Of a stretch of DNA of 64,000 bases, positions 9,136 to 18,041 are shown piece by piece. Position numbers and translations under genes: made by a program. Source of the stretch: Siccirubricoccus phaeus (GTDB taxonomy: Bacteria > Pseudomonadota > Alphaproteobacteria > Acetobacterales > Acetobacteraceae); the NCBI RefSeq assembly GCF_008360935.1, contig NZ_SRXO01000012.1, forward strand, positions 1 through 64,000, in the 5' to 3' direction. Position 1 is the stretch's first letter; each line of letters opens with the position of its first letter. The notes beneath the pieces were generated by a model. It was not told where the DNA came from, searched no databases, and worked only from the letters and a program-made list of their open reading frames with translations.

Positions 9136-9999
9136 ATGATCCGCCTCAGCATCCCGCTGCGCCAGGCCCTGGCGCGGCTCAGCCTGCCGATGATGATCGC
9201 CGCCGCCTTCGGCGTGATGCTGCTGGGCAAGGCGGATGCGCTGCTGGCGGAGCGCGCCCGCATGGCGCTGGCCGATCTGCTGACCCCCATCTGGGCGGCG
9301 CTGCAGCAGCCCGTCTCCGCGGTGCAGGAGGTGGTGCGGGAGGGCCAGGCGCTGGTCCATCTGCGCCGGGAGAATGTCAGGCTGCTGGAGGAGAACGAGC
9401 GGCTGCGCCGCTGGCAGGCCGCCGCCCTGGCGCTGGAGGCGGAGAACAGCCTGCTGCGGCGGCAGCTCAACTACCTGCCGGAAGCGGCGCCGGCCTACAC
9501 CACCGCCCGCGTGGTGGCGGATGGCGGCGGCACCTATGCCCGCGCCGTGCTGCTGGCCGCGGGACCGCTGCACAGCATCCGCAAGGGCCAGGTGGCGCTG
9601 GATGAGCGCGGCCTGGTCGGGCGGGTGACGGAGGTCGGCAGCCGCTCCGCCCGGGTGCTGCTGGCCACCGACATGAACAGCCGCATCCCGGTGACGCTGG
9701 AAGGCAGCCGGGCGCGGGCCATGATGGTCGGCACCAACGGCGCCCGGCCGCGGCTGCAGCACTGGCCGGAAGGCGCCATCCCGCAGGAGGGCGACCGGGT
9801 CGTCACCAGCGCCGAGGCCGGGGCCTTCCCCGCCGGCCTGCCGGTCGGCGTGGTGCGCTGGAGCGCGACGGGGGCGCCGGAGGTGGAATTGTTCGCCCGG
9901 CTGGACCGGCTGGATATGGTCCGGCTGTTCGATTACGGGCTCAGCGGCATCCTGCCGCCGGAAGCCGTCGCCCGGCCCGAGCCGCGGGCGCGGCGCTGA
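9136..9999 (+). CDS. mreC: Rod shape-determining protein MreC
   Basis: A 287-residue protein. An N-terminal transmembrane anchor (residues about 17-33, LPMMIAAAFGVMLLGKA) is followed by a coiled coil (about 60-108, rich in E/R/L, with LRRENVRLLEENERLRR). The MreC beta-domain includes ARVVADGGGTYARAVLLAAG, DERGLVGRVTEVG and VLLATDMNSRIPVTL. MreC sits in the periplasm and links MreB, MreD and PBP2. The C-terminus is Pro/Arg-rich (PRPEPRARR). It follows mreB after the tandem repeat and precedes mreD by 102 bp. Confidence 0.93.
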   Translation: MIRLSIPLRQALARLSLPMMIAAAFGVMLLGKADALLAERARMALADLLTPIWAALQQPVSAVQEVVREGQALVHLRRENVRLLEENERLRRWQAAALALEAENSLLRRQLNYLPEAAPAYTTARVVADGGGTYARAVLLAAGPLHSIRKGQVALDERGLVGRVTEVGSRSARVLLATDMNSRIPVTLEGSRARAMMVGTNGARPRLQHWPEGAIPQEGDRVVTSAEAGAFPAGLPVGVVRWSATGAPEVELFARLDRLDMVRLFDYGLSGILPPEAVARPEPRARR

Positions 10000-10101
10000 T
10001 GCCCCGTCCCCGCAACCCGGCGGCGCCGGGGCCGCTGGTCTCGGCGTCCGGCAGCCGCCCGGCCCCAGCGCAGCGCCGGCCGGCGGCGGGGCGGTAGCGT
10101 C

Positions 10102-10641
10102 ATGGCCTCCAAGGGGCGGCCCGCCCCCTCCCCCGGCCTGCTGCGGCAAGTGGATGCGCTGGCGCGGGCGGCCTTTCCCTCCGGCTTCACCGCCCTGGCG
10201 ATGATGCTGGCGGCGCCGCCGGTGGGGCTGCCCGGGGTGGTGGCCGCCGCCGGCCTGCCCTGCATCTTCTTCTGGTGCGTCTTCCGCCCCGCCGCCCTGC
10301 CGCCGCCGGCCATCTTCGGCCTCGGCCTGCTGCTGGATTTGCTGAGCGCCGCGCCGCTCGGCAGCAACATCCTGATCCTGCTGGTGGTCTACGGCGTCGC
10401 CACGCGCTGGCGGCGGTTCCTCGCGCGGCAATCCTTCCTCGCCGTCTGGCTGGTTTTCTGCGGCTTCGCCGCCGCCGCCGCCCTGCTGGGCTGGGGGCTG
10501 CAGGCGCTGCTGGGCTGGGAGCTGCCGCCGGCCATGCCGGGGGTGGTGCAGGTGATGCTCTCCGCCGGGCTCTACCCGGTGCTGGCCGGGCTGCTCAGCC
10601 TGGCGCAGCGCGCCATGATCCGCGCCGAGAGCGCCGCATGA
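10102..10641 (+). CDS. mreD: Rod shape-determining membrane protein MreD
   Basis: A 179-residue membrane protein with about five hydrophobic spans. FGLGLLLDLLSAAPLGSNIL is the recognisable MreD segment (conserved G-x-L-x-D-x-x-x-x-x-P-x-G). The N-terminal 30 residues are Pro/Arg-rich and cytoplasmic. Position after mreC and a 4-bp ATGA overlap with mrdA support the call. Like most MreD proteins it is poorly conserved outside that motif. Confidence 0.88.
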   Translation: MASKGRPAPSPGLLRQVDALARAAFPSGFTALAMMLAAPPVGLPGVVAAAGLPCIFFWCVFRPAALPPPAIFGLGLLLDLLSAAPLGSNILILLVVYGVATRWRRFLARQSFLAVWLVFCGFAAAAALLGWGLQALLGWELPPAMPGVVQVMLSAGLYPVLAGLLSLAQRAMIRAESAA

Positions 10642-12497
10642 AAGGTATCAGGCGCGAGGAGGAGAAGCGGCGGAGCACCTTCACCCGCCGCGCTCTGGCC
10701 CTGGGGCTGGGCCAGATGGCGCTGTTCGGCGTGCTGGGCACGCGGCTCTACCGCCTGCAGGCGGAGGAAGGCGACCGCTACCGCACCCTGGCGGAGGAGA
10801 ACCGGCTTTCCGCCCGGCTGATCCCGCCGCCGCGTGGCCGCATCCTCGACCGCAACGGCCAGGTCGTGGCGGGGAACAAGCTGAATTGGCGGGTGCTGCT
10901 GGTCGCCGAGCAGACGCAGGATGTCGGCGCCACGCTGGAGACCTTCTCCCGCATCGTCCCGCTGGCGGAGCATGAGCGGGCGCGGATCGAGCGCGAGCTG
11001 CGCCGGCGGCGCCGCTTCGTCCCGGTCATGGTGCGCGAATTCCTCTCCTGGGAGGAGATGGCGCGGATCGAGGTGAATGCGCCAGATTTGCCAGGCATCC
11101 TGATCGATGTCGGCACCACGCGGCTGTACCCGGAGGCCGAGCACCTGGCGCATCTGGTCGGCTATGTGGCGCCGCCGGCGGAGCGCGACATGGATGGCGA
11201 CCCGCTGCTGGAACTGCCCGGCATCCGGGTTGGCCGGGCCGGGCTGGAACGCTTCCACGACCAGGTCCTGCGCGGCCGCGCCGGGGCCGTCCAGCTTGAG
11301 GTCAACGCCGTCGGCCGGGTGATCCGGGAGGTGGAGCGGCGGGAGGGGGTGCCGGGCCAGGATGTGCAGGTCTCGGTCGATGCCGAGCTGCAGAAGGCCA
11401 TCCGCGGCAAGATCGAGGAAGGCACCAGCGTCGTCGTGCTGGACGCGAAGAACGGGGAGGTGCTGGCCATGGCCTCCCAGCCATCCTTCGATCCGAACCT
11501 GTTCAATGCCGGCGTCTCCGCCGCGCAATGGCGGCAATGGACGGCGAACCGCTCGACGCCGCTCATCAACAAGGCGACCAACGGGCTCTACGCCCCGGGC
11601 AGCACCTTCAAGATGGTGGTGGCGCTGGCGGCGCTGGAGGCGAAGGTGATCGCGCCCGGCGAAAGGGTGTCCTGCCCCGGCTATTTCGACCTCGGCGATA
11701 CCCGCTTCCATTGCTGGAGCCGCTATGGCCATGGCGGCGTCGATATGCGGGCCGGGCTGAAATATTCCTGCGACTGCTATTTCTACGAGGCCGCCCGGCG
11801 CACCGGCATCGACCGCATCGCCGCCATGGCGAACCGCTTCGGCCTTGGCGTGGATCTGGACATCGAGCTGCCGGGGACGCGCAAGGGGCTGGTGCCGACG
11901 CGGGCCTGGCGCCAGGCCCAGGGCAAGCCCTGGAATCTCGGCGATACCATCGTGCATGGCATCGGCCAGGGCTTCTACCAGCTCACGCCGCTGTCGCTCG
12001 CCACCATGGCGGCGCGGCTGGCCACGGGCCGGGCGGTGCAGCCGCATCTGACGCGGAGCATCGGCGGCCGCCCGGCGCGCGGCGGTCGGCCGGAGGAGTG
12101 GCCTGCCCTCGGCATTCCGGAGCGCGATCTGCGCCTGGTGCGGGAGGGCATGTGGGCGGTGGTGAATGAGGCGGGCGGCACCGCCCGGGTCGCCCGGCTG
12201 CCGGAGCAGCTCGGGGTGTTGGCGGGCAAGACTGGCTCCGTCCAGGTGCGGCGGGTGAGCCGGGAGCAGCGCGAGCGCGGCTTCAAGGTGGAAAACCAGC
12301 CGCGGGAATGGCGGCCGCATGCCCTGTTCGTTGCCTATGCACCCTATGATAACCCGCTCTATGCCGTCTCCGTGGTGGTGGAGCATGGGATGAGCGGCGC
12401 CGGCGCCGCCGCGCCCCTGGCGAAGGAGGTGATGGTGGAGGTGTTCAACCGCTTCCGCGCCACGCCCGGCCAGCGCGTGGCGGAGGCGGGGCGATGA
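10638..12497 (+). CDS. mrdA: Penicillin-binding protein 2 (elongation transpeptidase)
   Basis: A 619-residue class B PBP. A cytoplasmic Arg/Lys-rich N-terminus and one membrane anchor (residues about 20-37) precede the dimerisation-domain box IPPPRGRILDRNGQVVAGN (62-80). In the transpeptidase domain the nucleophile motif is STFK (Ser322, Lys325), the second motif is SCD in KYSCDCYFYE, and the third is KTGS near residue 535. It crosslinks new peptidoglycan in the Rod complex with RodA. It starts inside the mreD stop (ATGA), indicating coupling. The length fits the family. Confidence 0.95.
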   Translation: MKGIRREEEKRRSTFTRRALALGLGQMALFGVLGTRLYRLQAEEGDRYRTLAEENRLSARLIPPPRGRILDRNGQVVAGNKLNWRVLLVAEQTQDVGATLETFSRIVPLAEHERARIERELRRRRRFVPVMVREFLSWEEMARIEVNAPDLPGILIDVGTTRLYPEAEHLAHLVGYVAPPAERDMDGDPLLELPGIRVGRAGLERFHDQVLRGRAGAVQLEVNAVGRVIREVERREGVPGQDVQVSVDAELQKAIRGKIEEGTSVVVLDAKNGEVLAMASQPSFDPNLFNAGVSAAQWRQWTANRSTPLINKATNGLYAPGSTFKMVVALAALEAKVIAPGERVSCPGYFDLGDTRFHCWSRYGHGGVDMRAGLKYSCDCYFYEAARRTGIDRIAAMANRFGLGVDLDIELPGTRKGLVPTRAWRQAQGKPWNLGDTIVHGIGQGFYQLTPLSLATMAARLATGRAVQPHLTRSIGGRPARGGRPEEWPALGIPERDLRLVREGMWAVVNEAGGTARVARLPEQLGVLAGKTGSVQVRRVSREQRERGFKVENQPREWRPHALFVAYAPYDNPLYAVSVVVEHGMSGAGAAAPLAKEVMVEVFNRFRATPGQRVAEAGR

Positions 12498-12639
12498 GCG
12501 GGGGACGCAACCTTGCCCTGCGGCCCGCAGGGCCGGGCGCCCGGGGGGACGCCACGGCCAGGGCCGCGCAGCCAGGGGCCGCGGCGGCGGCCCGCCCGGC
12601 ACCCGAGGGACGCGAAGGCATGGCCTTCGCGCGCAGGGC

Positions 12640-13788
12640 ATGAGCGGTACCTTCGAGCGCCGGCTGCTGACGCGGGACCGCGGCAATGGCTGGCTGCAGA
12701 AGCTGTGGCTGATCCCCTGGAGCTTCGTGCTGCTGCTCTGCGCCGTCGCCGCCGTGGGCTATGTCGCGCTCTATTCCGCCGGCGGCGGGCCGGAGGCCTA
12801 TGCGGCGAAGCACGCCATCCGCTTCGGCTTCGGCCTGGTGCTGATGCTCGGCATCGCGCTGGTGGATATCCGCTTCATCGCCCGCTTCGCTTGGCTGGGC
12901 TATCTGGGCGGCCTGGCGCTGCTGGTGCTGGTGCTGCTGCACGGCAATGTCGGCAAGGGGGCGCAGCGCTGGATCGATATCGGGCCGCTGCAGCTCCAGC
13001 CCTCGGAGCTCATGAAGATCATGCTGGTGCTGGCGCTGGCCGCCTGGTTCCAGCGGGCGAGCTGGGAGCGGATCGGCAACCCTTTGTTCCTCGTCCCGCC
13101 GGCCATCATGGTGCTGGTGCCGGTGGGGCTGATCCTGAAGCAGCCCAATCTCGGCACCGGGCTGATCACCGCCATCATCGGCGGGGCGGTGTTCTTCGCC
13201 GCCGGGGTGCGGCTGTGGAAATTCGCCCTGATCCTGGCGGGCGCCGGCGTCGCGGCGCCGATCGCCTATGAGCACCTGCACGACTACCAGCGGGCGCGGA
13301 TCACCACCTTCCTCGACCCTGAGAGCGACCCGCTGGGGGCCGGGTACAACATCATCCAGTCGAAGATCGCGCTGGGCTCCGGCGGGTTGTGGGGCAAGGG
13401 GTTCCTGCAGGGGACGCAGGGCCACCTGAACTTCCTGCCGGAGAAGCAGACCGATTTCATCTTCACCATGCTGGCGGAGGAATTCGGCCTGGTGGGGGCG
13501 CTGACCACGCTGGGGCTGCTGGCGCTGGTGGTGCTGTTCTGCTTCGCCGTGGCGTTGCGCTGCCGGCATCAATTCGGCCGGCTGCTGGCGGTGGGCCTGG
13601 GGACGAATGTCTTCTGCTACGTCTTCGTCAATGTGGCGATGGTGACGGGCTCCATCCCGGTGGGCGGGGTACCGCTGCCGCTGATCTCCCATGGCGGCTC
13701 GGCCATGCTGACCACCATGCTGGGCTTCGGGCTGCTGCTCTCGGTCTATGTCCATCGCGACGCCGAATTCGGCCCGGCGCGCGATTAG
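12640..13788 (+). CDS. rodA: Peptidoglycan glycosyltransferase RodA
   Basis: A 382-residue SEDS protein with about ten membrane spans. Recognisable SEDS sequences are GAQRWIDIGPLQLQPSELMK (residues about 107-126), FLDPESDPLGAGYNIIQSKI, FLPEKQTDFIFTMLAEEFG containing the loop aspartate, and the C-terminal GGVPLPLISHGGSAML. It polymerises glycan strands for PBP2 to crosslink. A 142-bp GC-rich gap separates it from mrdA; the ATG used gives MSGTFERRLLTRDRG. It is followed by the tRNA-Lys promoter. Confidence 0.95.
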   Translation: MSGTFERRLLTRDRGNGWLQKLWLIPWSFVLLLCAVAAVGYVALYSAGGGPEAYAAKHAIRFGFGLVLMLGIALVDIRFIARFAWLGYLGGLALLVLVLLHGNVGKGAQRWIDIGPLQLQPSELMKIMLVLALAAWFQRASWERIGNPLFLVPPAIMVLVPVGLILKQPNLGTGLITAIIGGAVFFAAGVRLWKFALILAGAGVAAPIAYEHLHDYQRARITTFLDPESDPLGAGYNIIQSKIALGSGGLWGKGFLQGTQGHLNFLPEKQTDFIFTMLAEEFGLVGALTTLGLLALVVLFCFAVALRCRHQFGRLLAVGLGTNVFCYVFVNVAMVTGSIPVGGVPLPLISHGGSAMLTTMLGFGLLLSVYVHRDAEFGPARD

Positions 13789-13791
13789 GGG

Positions 13792-13819
13792 TAGACAAAG
13801 CGGCGCCGGACGCTATGAA
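13792..13819 (+). promoter_or_regulatory. Likely sigma-70 promoter of tRNA-Lys
   Basis: TAGACA at 13792-13797, 16-bp spacer, TATGAA at 13814-13819, ending 12 bp before the mature tRNA 5' end. The -35 matches 5 of 6 consensus bases and the -10 matches 4 of 6. It lies just after the rodA stop codon, so tRNA-Lys can be transcribed independently. Confidence 0.55.
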
Positions 13820-13831
13820 GCGCGCCCGGTC

Positions 13832-13907
<76 letters not shown>

Positions 13908-14085
13908 ATCCCAATCACTTGCGGGATGGTGGTTCCGACGTTCCGGCGCTTGTCCGCCGCCCGTTCGGCCACCCCCGTTAGTCGCGCCGCTTTCCCCGCC
14001 GCTCAGCCCCTTCGCGTACACAGCCGGCCATGCCAACCGCCGCTCTCCCTCGGCCGCGGGCAGCCCGGCCCCTGCAGGAGCCCGG

Positions 14086-15348
14086 TCATGGCTTCGTCGA
14101 GGCCATGTCCTGCGCCAGGCCTTCCGCCCCGGCACACAGCCGTGCCTTCTCCGAACGATCCCAGGCGGCGGCGAATTCCTCGCCGGCCTCCACCTCATCC
14201 GGCACCGCCTCGCCGCGCCGGAACCCCTCGAACAGCGCGATCTGGCGGGCGAGCTCCCGCGCCAGCGCCGGATCCGTCGGGCGGCGGCCGTGCCGCGGCT
14301 GCATCTCGAACAGCCCGTTGGGGCAGTAGCGGTCATCGTCCCAGCCGGGATGAGAGACGATGGGGTAGAGGCACAGCCCGCCGATCGGCACACCGGCGCG
14401 CATCGCCGCCCGCACCTCGTTGCAGGTATAGCGCAGCCAGGGCGCCCGCGGGCTGCCCTCGATGCTCGTCTCGGTGATGATCATCGGCCGCCGGAACCGG
14501 GCGTAGGCGTCCTGCAGCAATTCGCGGAACGGGCGGTGGCGGGGATCGCCCAGGCGCACCGTCCTGCCGGCATCGCCCTCCCGCTCCCACTGATTGTTCC
14601 AGTAGTAATTCACCCCCATCACGTCGAAGCCATCCGGCCCGCCGCCGAGCTCCGGCCAGGCCTCGCCCAGCAACCCGTTCCAGGCATCCCACTGGGTCCG
14701 GCCATAGGCGGCGGCGGTCTCCGCATCCTCCGGCCGGTGCGGCAGGACATGGATCAGGGGGTCCACCGCGAGCAGCCGGGTGCCGGGCACCGCGGCGCGC
14801 GCGGCGCGGCCGGCCGCCAGGGAAGCGGCGACGAGCCGCGCCTTCAGCTCCCCTCCCCGATCCTGCGCGCCGGGATTCATCACGCCGACCTCGCCGCCGG
14901 CCCAGGACCAGAAGGAGATCTCGTTGACCGGGCAGAGGATGGGCGGTGCACCCTCCTCCTCCAGGCAGAGACGCGCGAAGGCAGCGGCGTAGCGGGCCAG
15001 GGCGGCGGCGAAGCCCTCCTCCAGCGGGTTCAGGTGGTCGGGGTAGCCGTAATGGCAGAGATCCCAGGCCACCCGCACCCCGGCCTGCCGCGCCGCCCGT
15101 AGCAGCGGCAGCACGGAGGACCAGTCGTAATGGCCCGGCACGCGCTCGATCAGGTGCCAGCGCGCCCCGTCCCGCGCGCCGCGCAGGCCATGGGCGGCGA
15201 GCGCCGCGTAATCCTCCGCCGCCAGCAGGTCGTGGCGGGTGGCGGCGATCAGGTCCAGCCGCCTGCCATCCTGGCGGCGATGGGTGGAACATTCGAAGCC
15301 GCCGAGGAAGAAGCTCGGGAAGGGGCTGAATGCCGCCGCATCCGGCAC
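14086..15348 (-). CDS. GH1-like beta-glycosidase family protein
   Basis: A 420-residue TIM-barrel glycoside hydrolase-like protein. The N-terminus FFLGGFECSTHRR resembles the first strand of GH1-type beta-glucosidases. VAWDLCHYGYPDHLNP, CPVNEISFWSWAGG (acid/base Glu after Asn) and MIITETSIEGSP (nucleophile Glu) give the two carboxylates expected of clan GH-A. There is no signal peptide. It is last in a minus-strand operon after UDP-galactopyranose mutase (3-bp gap) and a glycosyltransferase, so it may trim or remodel a surface glycan or handle a nucleotide-sugar-derived product. The exact substrate is unknown. Confidence 0.7.
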   Translation of the reverse strand: MPDAAAFSPFPSFFLGGFECSTHRRQDGRRLDLIAATRHDLLAAEDYAALAAHGLRGARDGARWHLIERVPGHYDWSSVLPLLRAARQAGVRVAWDLCHYGYPDHLNPLEEGFAAALARYAAAFARLCLEEEGAPPILCPVNEISFWSWAGGEVGVMNPGAQDRGGELKARLVAASLAAGRAARAAVPGTRLLAVDPLIHVLPHRPEDAETAAAYGRTQWDAWNGLLGEAWPELGGGPDGFDVMGVNYYWNNQWEREGDAGRTVRLGDPRHRPFRELLQDAYARFRRPMIITETSIEGSPRAPWLRYTCNEVRAAMRAGVPIGGLCLYPIVSHPGWDDDRYCPNGLFEMQPRHGRRPTDPALARELARQIALFEGFRRGEAVPDEVEAGEEFAAAWDRSEKARLCAGAEGLAQDMASTKP

Positions 15349-15351
15349 CGC

Positions 15352-16503
15352 TCACTCCCCTGCGGCGACGAGGAACCGGCCGTCATTCGCCGCGCGCGGC
15401 GGCACCTCGGCCTCGATCCGGCGGAAGGTCGCCAGCGCCTGCGCCACCACCTGGTCCATGTTGTAGTAGCGGTAGGTGGCCAGGCGGCCGACGAACCAGA
15501 CATCCGGCGTCGCATCCGCCAGCGCCTCGTAGCGCTTGTAGAGGGCGGCATTCTCCGGGCGCGGCACCGGGTAGTAGGGGTCGCCCTCCGCCGCCGGGTA
15601 TTCCGTGGTGATGGTGGTGGAGGGGTGCACCTGCCCGGTCAGGTGCTTGTATTCGGAGATGCGGGTGAAGGGCACCTCCTCCCCCGGATAATTCACCGTG
15701 CCGGCCGGCTGGAACCATTCGCGGTCCAGCGTCTCATGCCGGAAGCGGAGGGAGCGGTAGGGCAGCTTGCCGTGGCGGTAGCCGAAGAATTCATCCACCG
15801 GCCCGGTCCAGACCAGGCGGCGATGCGGCAGGCTGTCCCGCACCGCGCGGTAATCGGTGCCGGTGAGCACCGTGATGTTCGGGTGGTCCAGCATCCGCCG
15901 GAACAGCGCCGTATAGCCCTCCAGCGGCATGAATTGATGGCTGTCGGTGAAGTAGCGGTCGTCGTTGCAGTTGCGCGTCGGCACCCGGGCGGTGACGGAC
16001 CTGTCCAGCTCGGAAGGGTCGAGGCCCCATTGCTTCCGCGTATAGCCGCGGAAGAAGGTCTCGTAGAGCTGGCGGCCGATGCGGGAGACGACGACATCCT
16101 CGGAGGAGCGGATCTCCGGCACATGCTCGGCGCGGGCGGCGAGGAAGGCCTCCACCTCCCCCTCCGTCGTCAGCGAGAGGTCGTGCAGCCGGTTCACCGT
16201 CGTGCGGTTGATCGGCATGGGCACCAGCCGGCCATCGGCCAGCCGCGCCAGCACGCGGTGTTCATAGGCGCGCCATTTGGTGAAGCGCGAGAGATGCGCG
16301 AAGACCTGCTCCGAGTTGGTGTGGAAGATGTGCGGGCCGTAGCGGTGCATCAGCAGGCCCGCCGCATCGGTCTCGTCGAAGGCATTGCCGCCGACATGGT
16401 CGCGCCGGTCGATGACGGCCACGCGCTCGCCGCGGACCGAGGCAAGGCGCTCGGCCAGGGTCGCGCCGGCGAAGCCGGCGCCCACGATGAGCCAGTCAAA
16501 CAT
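15352..16503 (-). CDS. glf: UDP-galactopyranose mutase
   Basis: A 383-residue flavoenzyme converting UDP-galactopyranose to UDP-galactofuranose. FAD motif LIVGAGFAGATLAERLA (residues 5-21), DRRDHVGGNAFDE, YGPHIFHTNSEQVFAHLSRF, GYTRKQWGLDPSEL, the substrate-loop region YFTDSHQFMPLEGYTALFRR, and C-terminal RLATYRYYNMDQVVAQAL all match Glf. It overlaps the upstream glycosyltransferase by 8 bp and precedes the GH1-like gene. It implies a galactofuranose-containing surface polysaccharide. Confidence 0.95.
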   Translation of the reverse strand: MFDWLIVGAGFAGATLAERLASVRGERVAVIDRRDHVGGNAFDETDAAGLLMHRYGPHIFHTNSEQVFAHLSRFTKWRAYEHRVLARLADGRLVPMPINRTTVNRLHDLSLTTEGEVEAFLAARAEHVPEIRSSEDVVVSRIGRQLYETFFRGYTRKQWGLDPSELDRSVTARVPTRNCNDDRYFTDSHQFMPLEGYTALFRRMLDHPNITVLTGTDYRAVRDSLPHRRLVWTGPVDEFFGYRHGKLPYRSLRFRHETLDREWFQPAGTVNYPGEEVPFTRISEYKHLTGQVHPSTTITTEYPAAEGDPYYPVPRPENAALYKRYEALADATPDVWFVGRLATYRYYNMDQVVAQALATFRRIEAEVPPRAANDGRFLVAAGE

Positions 16504-17700
16504 GGGTCTGGCCCGCGGCCGCGATGGCGGGCTTGCGGCTGCCGGCCTTCGCCGCCGCGGCGGCGCGGATGCGCTCCTGCATCGCCGCCCAGATGGAGTC
16601 CCAGGAGCAATTCGCCAGGTGGCGATCGGCCTCCGGCCACCAGGATTGACGCGGCCGCGCCATCGCCGCCTCGGCCGCCGCGATCACCCCGTCGGCATCG
16701 GCGGCGATGGCGACGAGGCCCTTCGCGCCCCAGTCCCGCGCCACATCCATCACCGGCGTGGAGACCACCGGCACGCCGGCCGCGAGGTATTCCGGCGTCT
16801 TGGTCGGGGAGATGTAGCGCGTCGACTCGTTCATCGCGAAGGGCATCAGCCCGCATTCCCAGCCGGCGAGGTAGGCGGGCAGCTCCGCCATCGGCTTGCC
16901 GCCGAGCCAATGGATGTTCGGCCGGCGCGGCAGGCTCGCCGGGTCGATCTTCACCACCGGGCCGATCATCACCAGCGACCAGTCCGGGCGGCGCGCCGCC
17001 ACCGCCTCCACCAGGCCGAGATCCATCCGCTCATCGACGACGCCGAACCAGCCGAGGCGCGGGCGGGGGATGGCGGCCTGGTCGGCCGGCCCGGGCACCG
17101 CGGCCATCCAGGGGGCCCGCGCCTTGCCGAAATGCGCGACATCCACGCCGGAGGCGAATTGATGCACCGAAGGGTGCAGCCCACGCTTCGCCTCGTGCAG
17201 CGAGCGGCCGCCGGTGAAGACGACATCGACCCGCTGCAGCAGCCGGCGCCCCAGCAGAACGAGGCGCGGCGAGGCGCCGAGGAAGGCGGAAAGCTCGTCC
17301 ATGCAGTCATAGACCGCGACCTCGGGGTGCAGATGCGCGGTGAAGGCCAGCGCCATCGGCGTGTAGTACCAGGCGATCGCCGGCTGCTCGCCGCCCAGCA
17401 GCCCGTCCAGCAGGGCGCGCTGCGCCGCGTCGGCGGCGGCCTCGTCCAGCGTGTCCGGCAGCACGGGGGTGGCGACCTCCACGCCCTCCGGCATGCGCCG
17501 CAGCTCCAGCCGCGGCAGGTCCGGCGCCGGCGCCTGGCGCACCGGCTCCTCGAAGAACAGGACGCGGTGCGTTCGGGCCGCGCGGGTCAGGAGATGTTGC
17601 GGGCGCTGAAAGACGAAATCCCAGCGGAGATGCGAGAGACAGAGCAGGAGCGGCTTACGGGCGACGGGCGCGGGGGGAGGAATGGCGGTTCTCCTGGCAT
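16496..17700 (-). CDS. Family 1-type glycosyltransferase with a disrupted start
   Basis: A GT-B glycosyltransferase. Strong family similarity extends well before the first usable in-frame start (GTG at 17542): upstream codons read ARKPLLLCLSHLRWDFVFQ then RPQHLLTRAARTHRVLFFEE, a classic N-terminus. No ATG, GTG or TTG exists in that frame further up. The ATG at 17700 with its coding-like sequence lies in another frame and would join correctly if the G6 run at 17672-17677 had one more base. The C-terminal half has PRLGWFGVVDERMDLGLV, SLVMIGPVVKIDP and TRYISPTKTPEYLAAGVPVV. It is probably involved in glycan assembly with Glf. Either a frameshift or a sequencing error explains the start. Confidence 0.75.
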
Positions 17701-18041
17701 ATATGTTGGACGGCGATCGGGCGGCAGGCGCCCGTCCGATCCGCCTGAGCTGCTGACGACCATGGCGGGGAGGCGGCGGCGAGAGCGCGGTGGCCCCGCC
17801 CGTGGCGCAGACAACGCGGCAGACCGGATTCTGTTGGCCGCCGCCGCAGGGCCTCTCGAATTCTTTGGCCCGGCCCGGCCCGTCCCCGTCCGCCGTTGTG
17901 CCGCCGCGGCATGGCGGCGCGGACCGGAACGGTTATCGCCCCGGCCGGGCTTCCGCCGCGGAAAAGCCACGGAACCCGGCGCCCGGGGGAACGGCAGGCC
18001 GGGACACGCTTTCTGGCGTGGTCCCAGCGAGTGCGCGCCCT
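17701..18041. other. Intergenic region between divergent operons
   Basis: About 340 bp separating the minus-strand glycan operon from the plus-strand dehydrogenase operon. Frames here are open by GC bias but have no protein-like pattern. It must hold two divergent promoters; no confident consensus pair was found. Confidence 0.4.
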
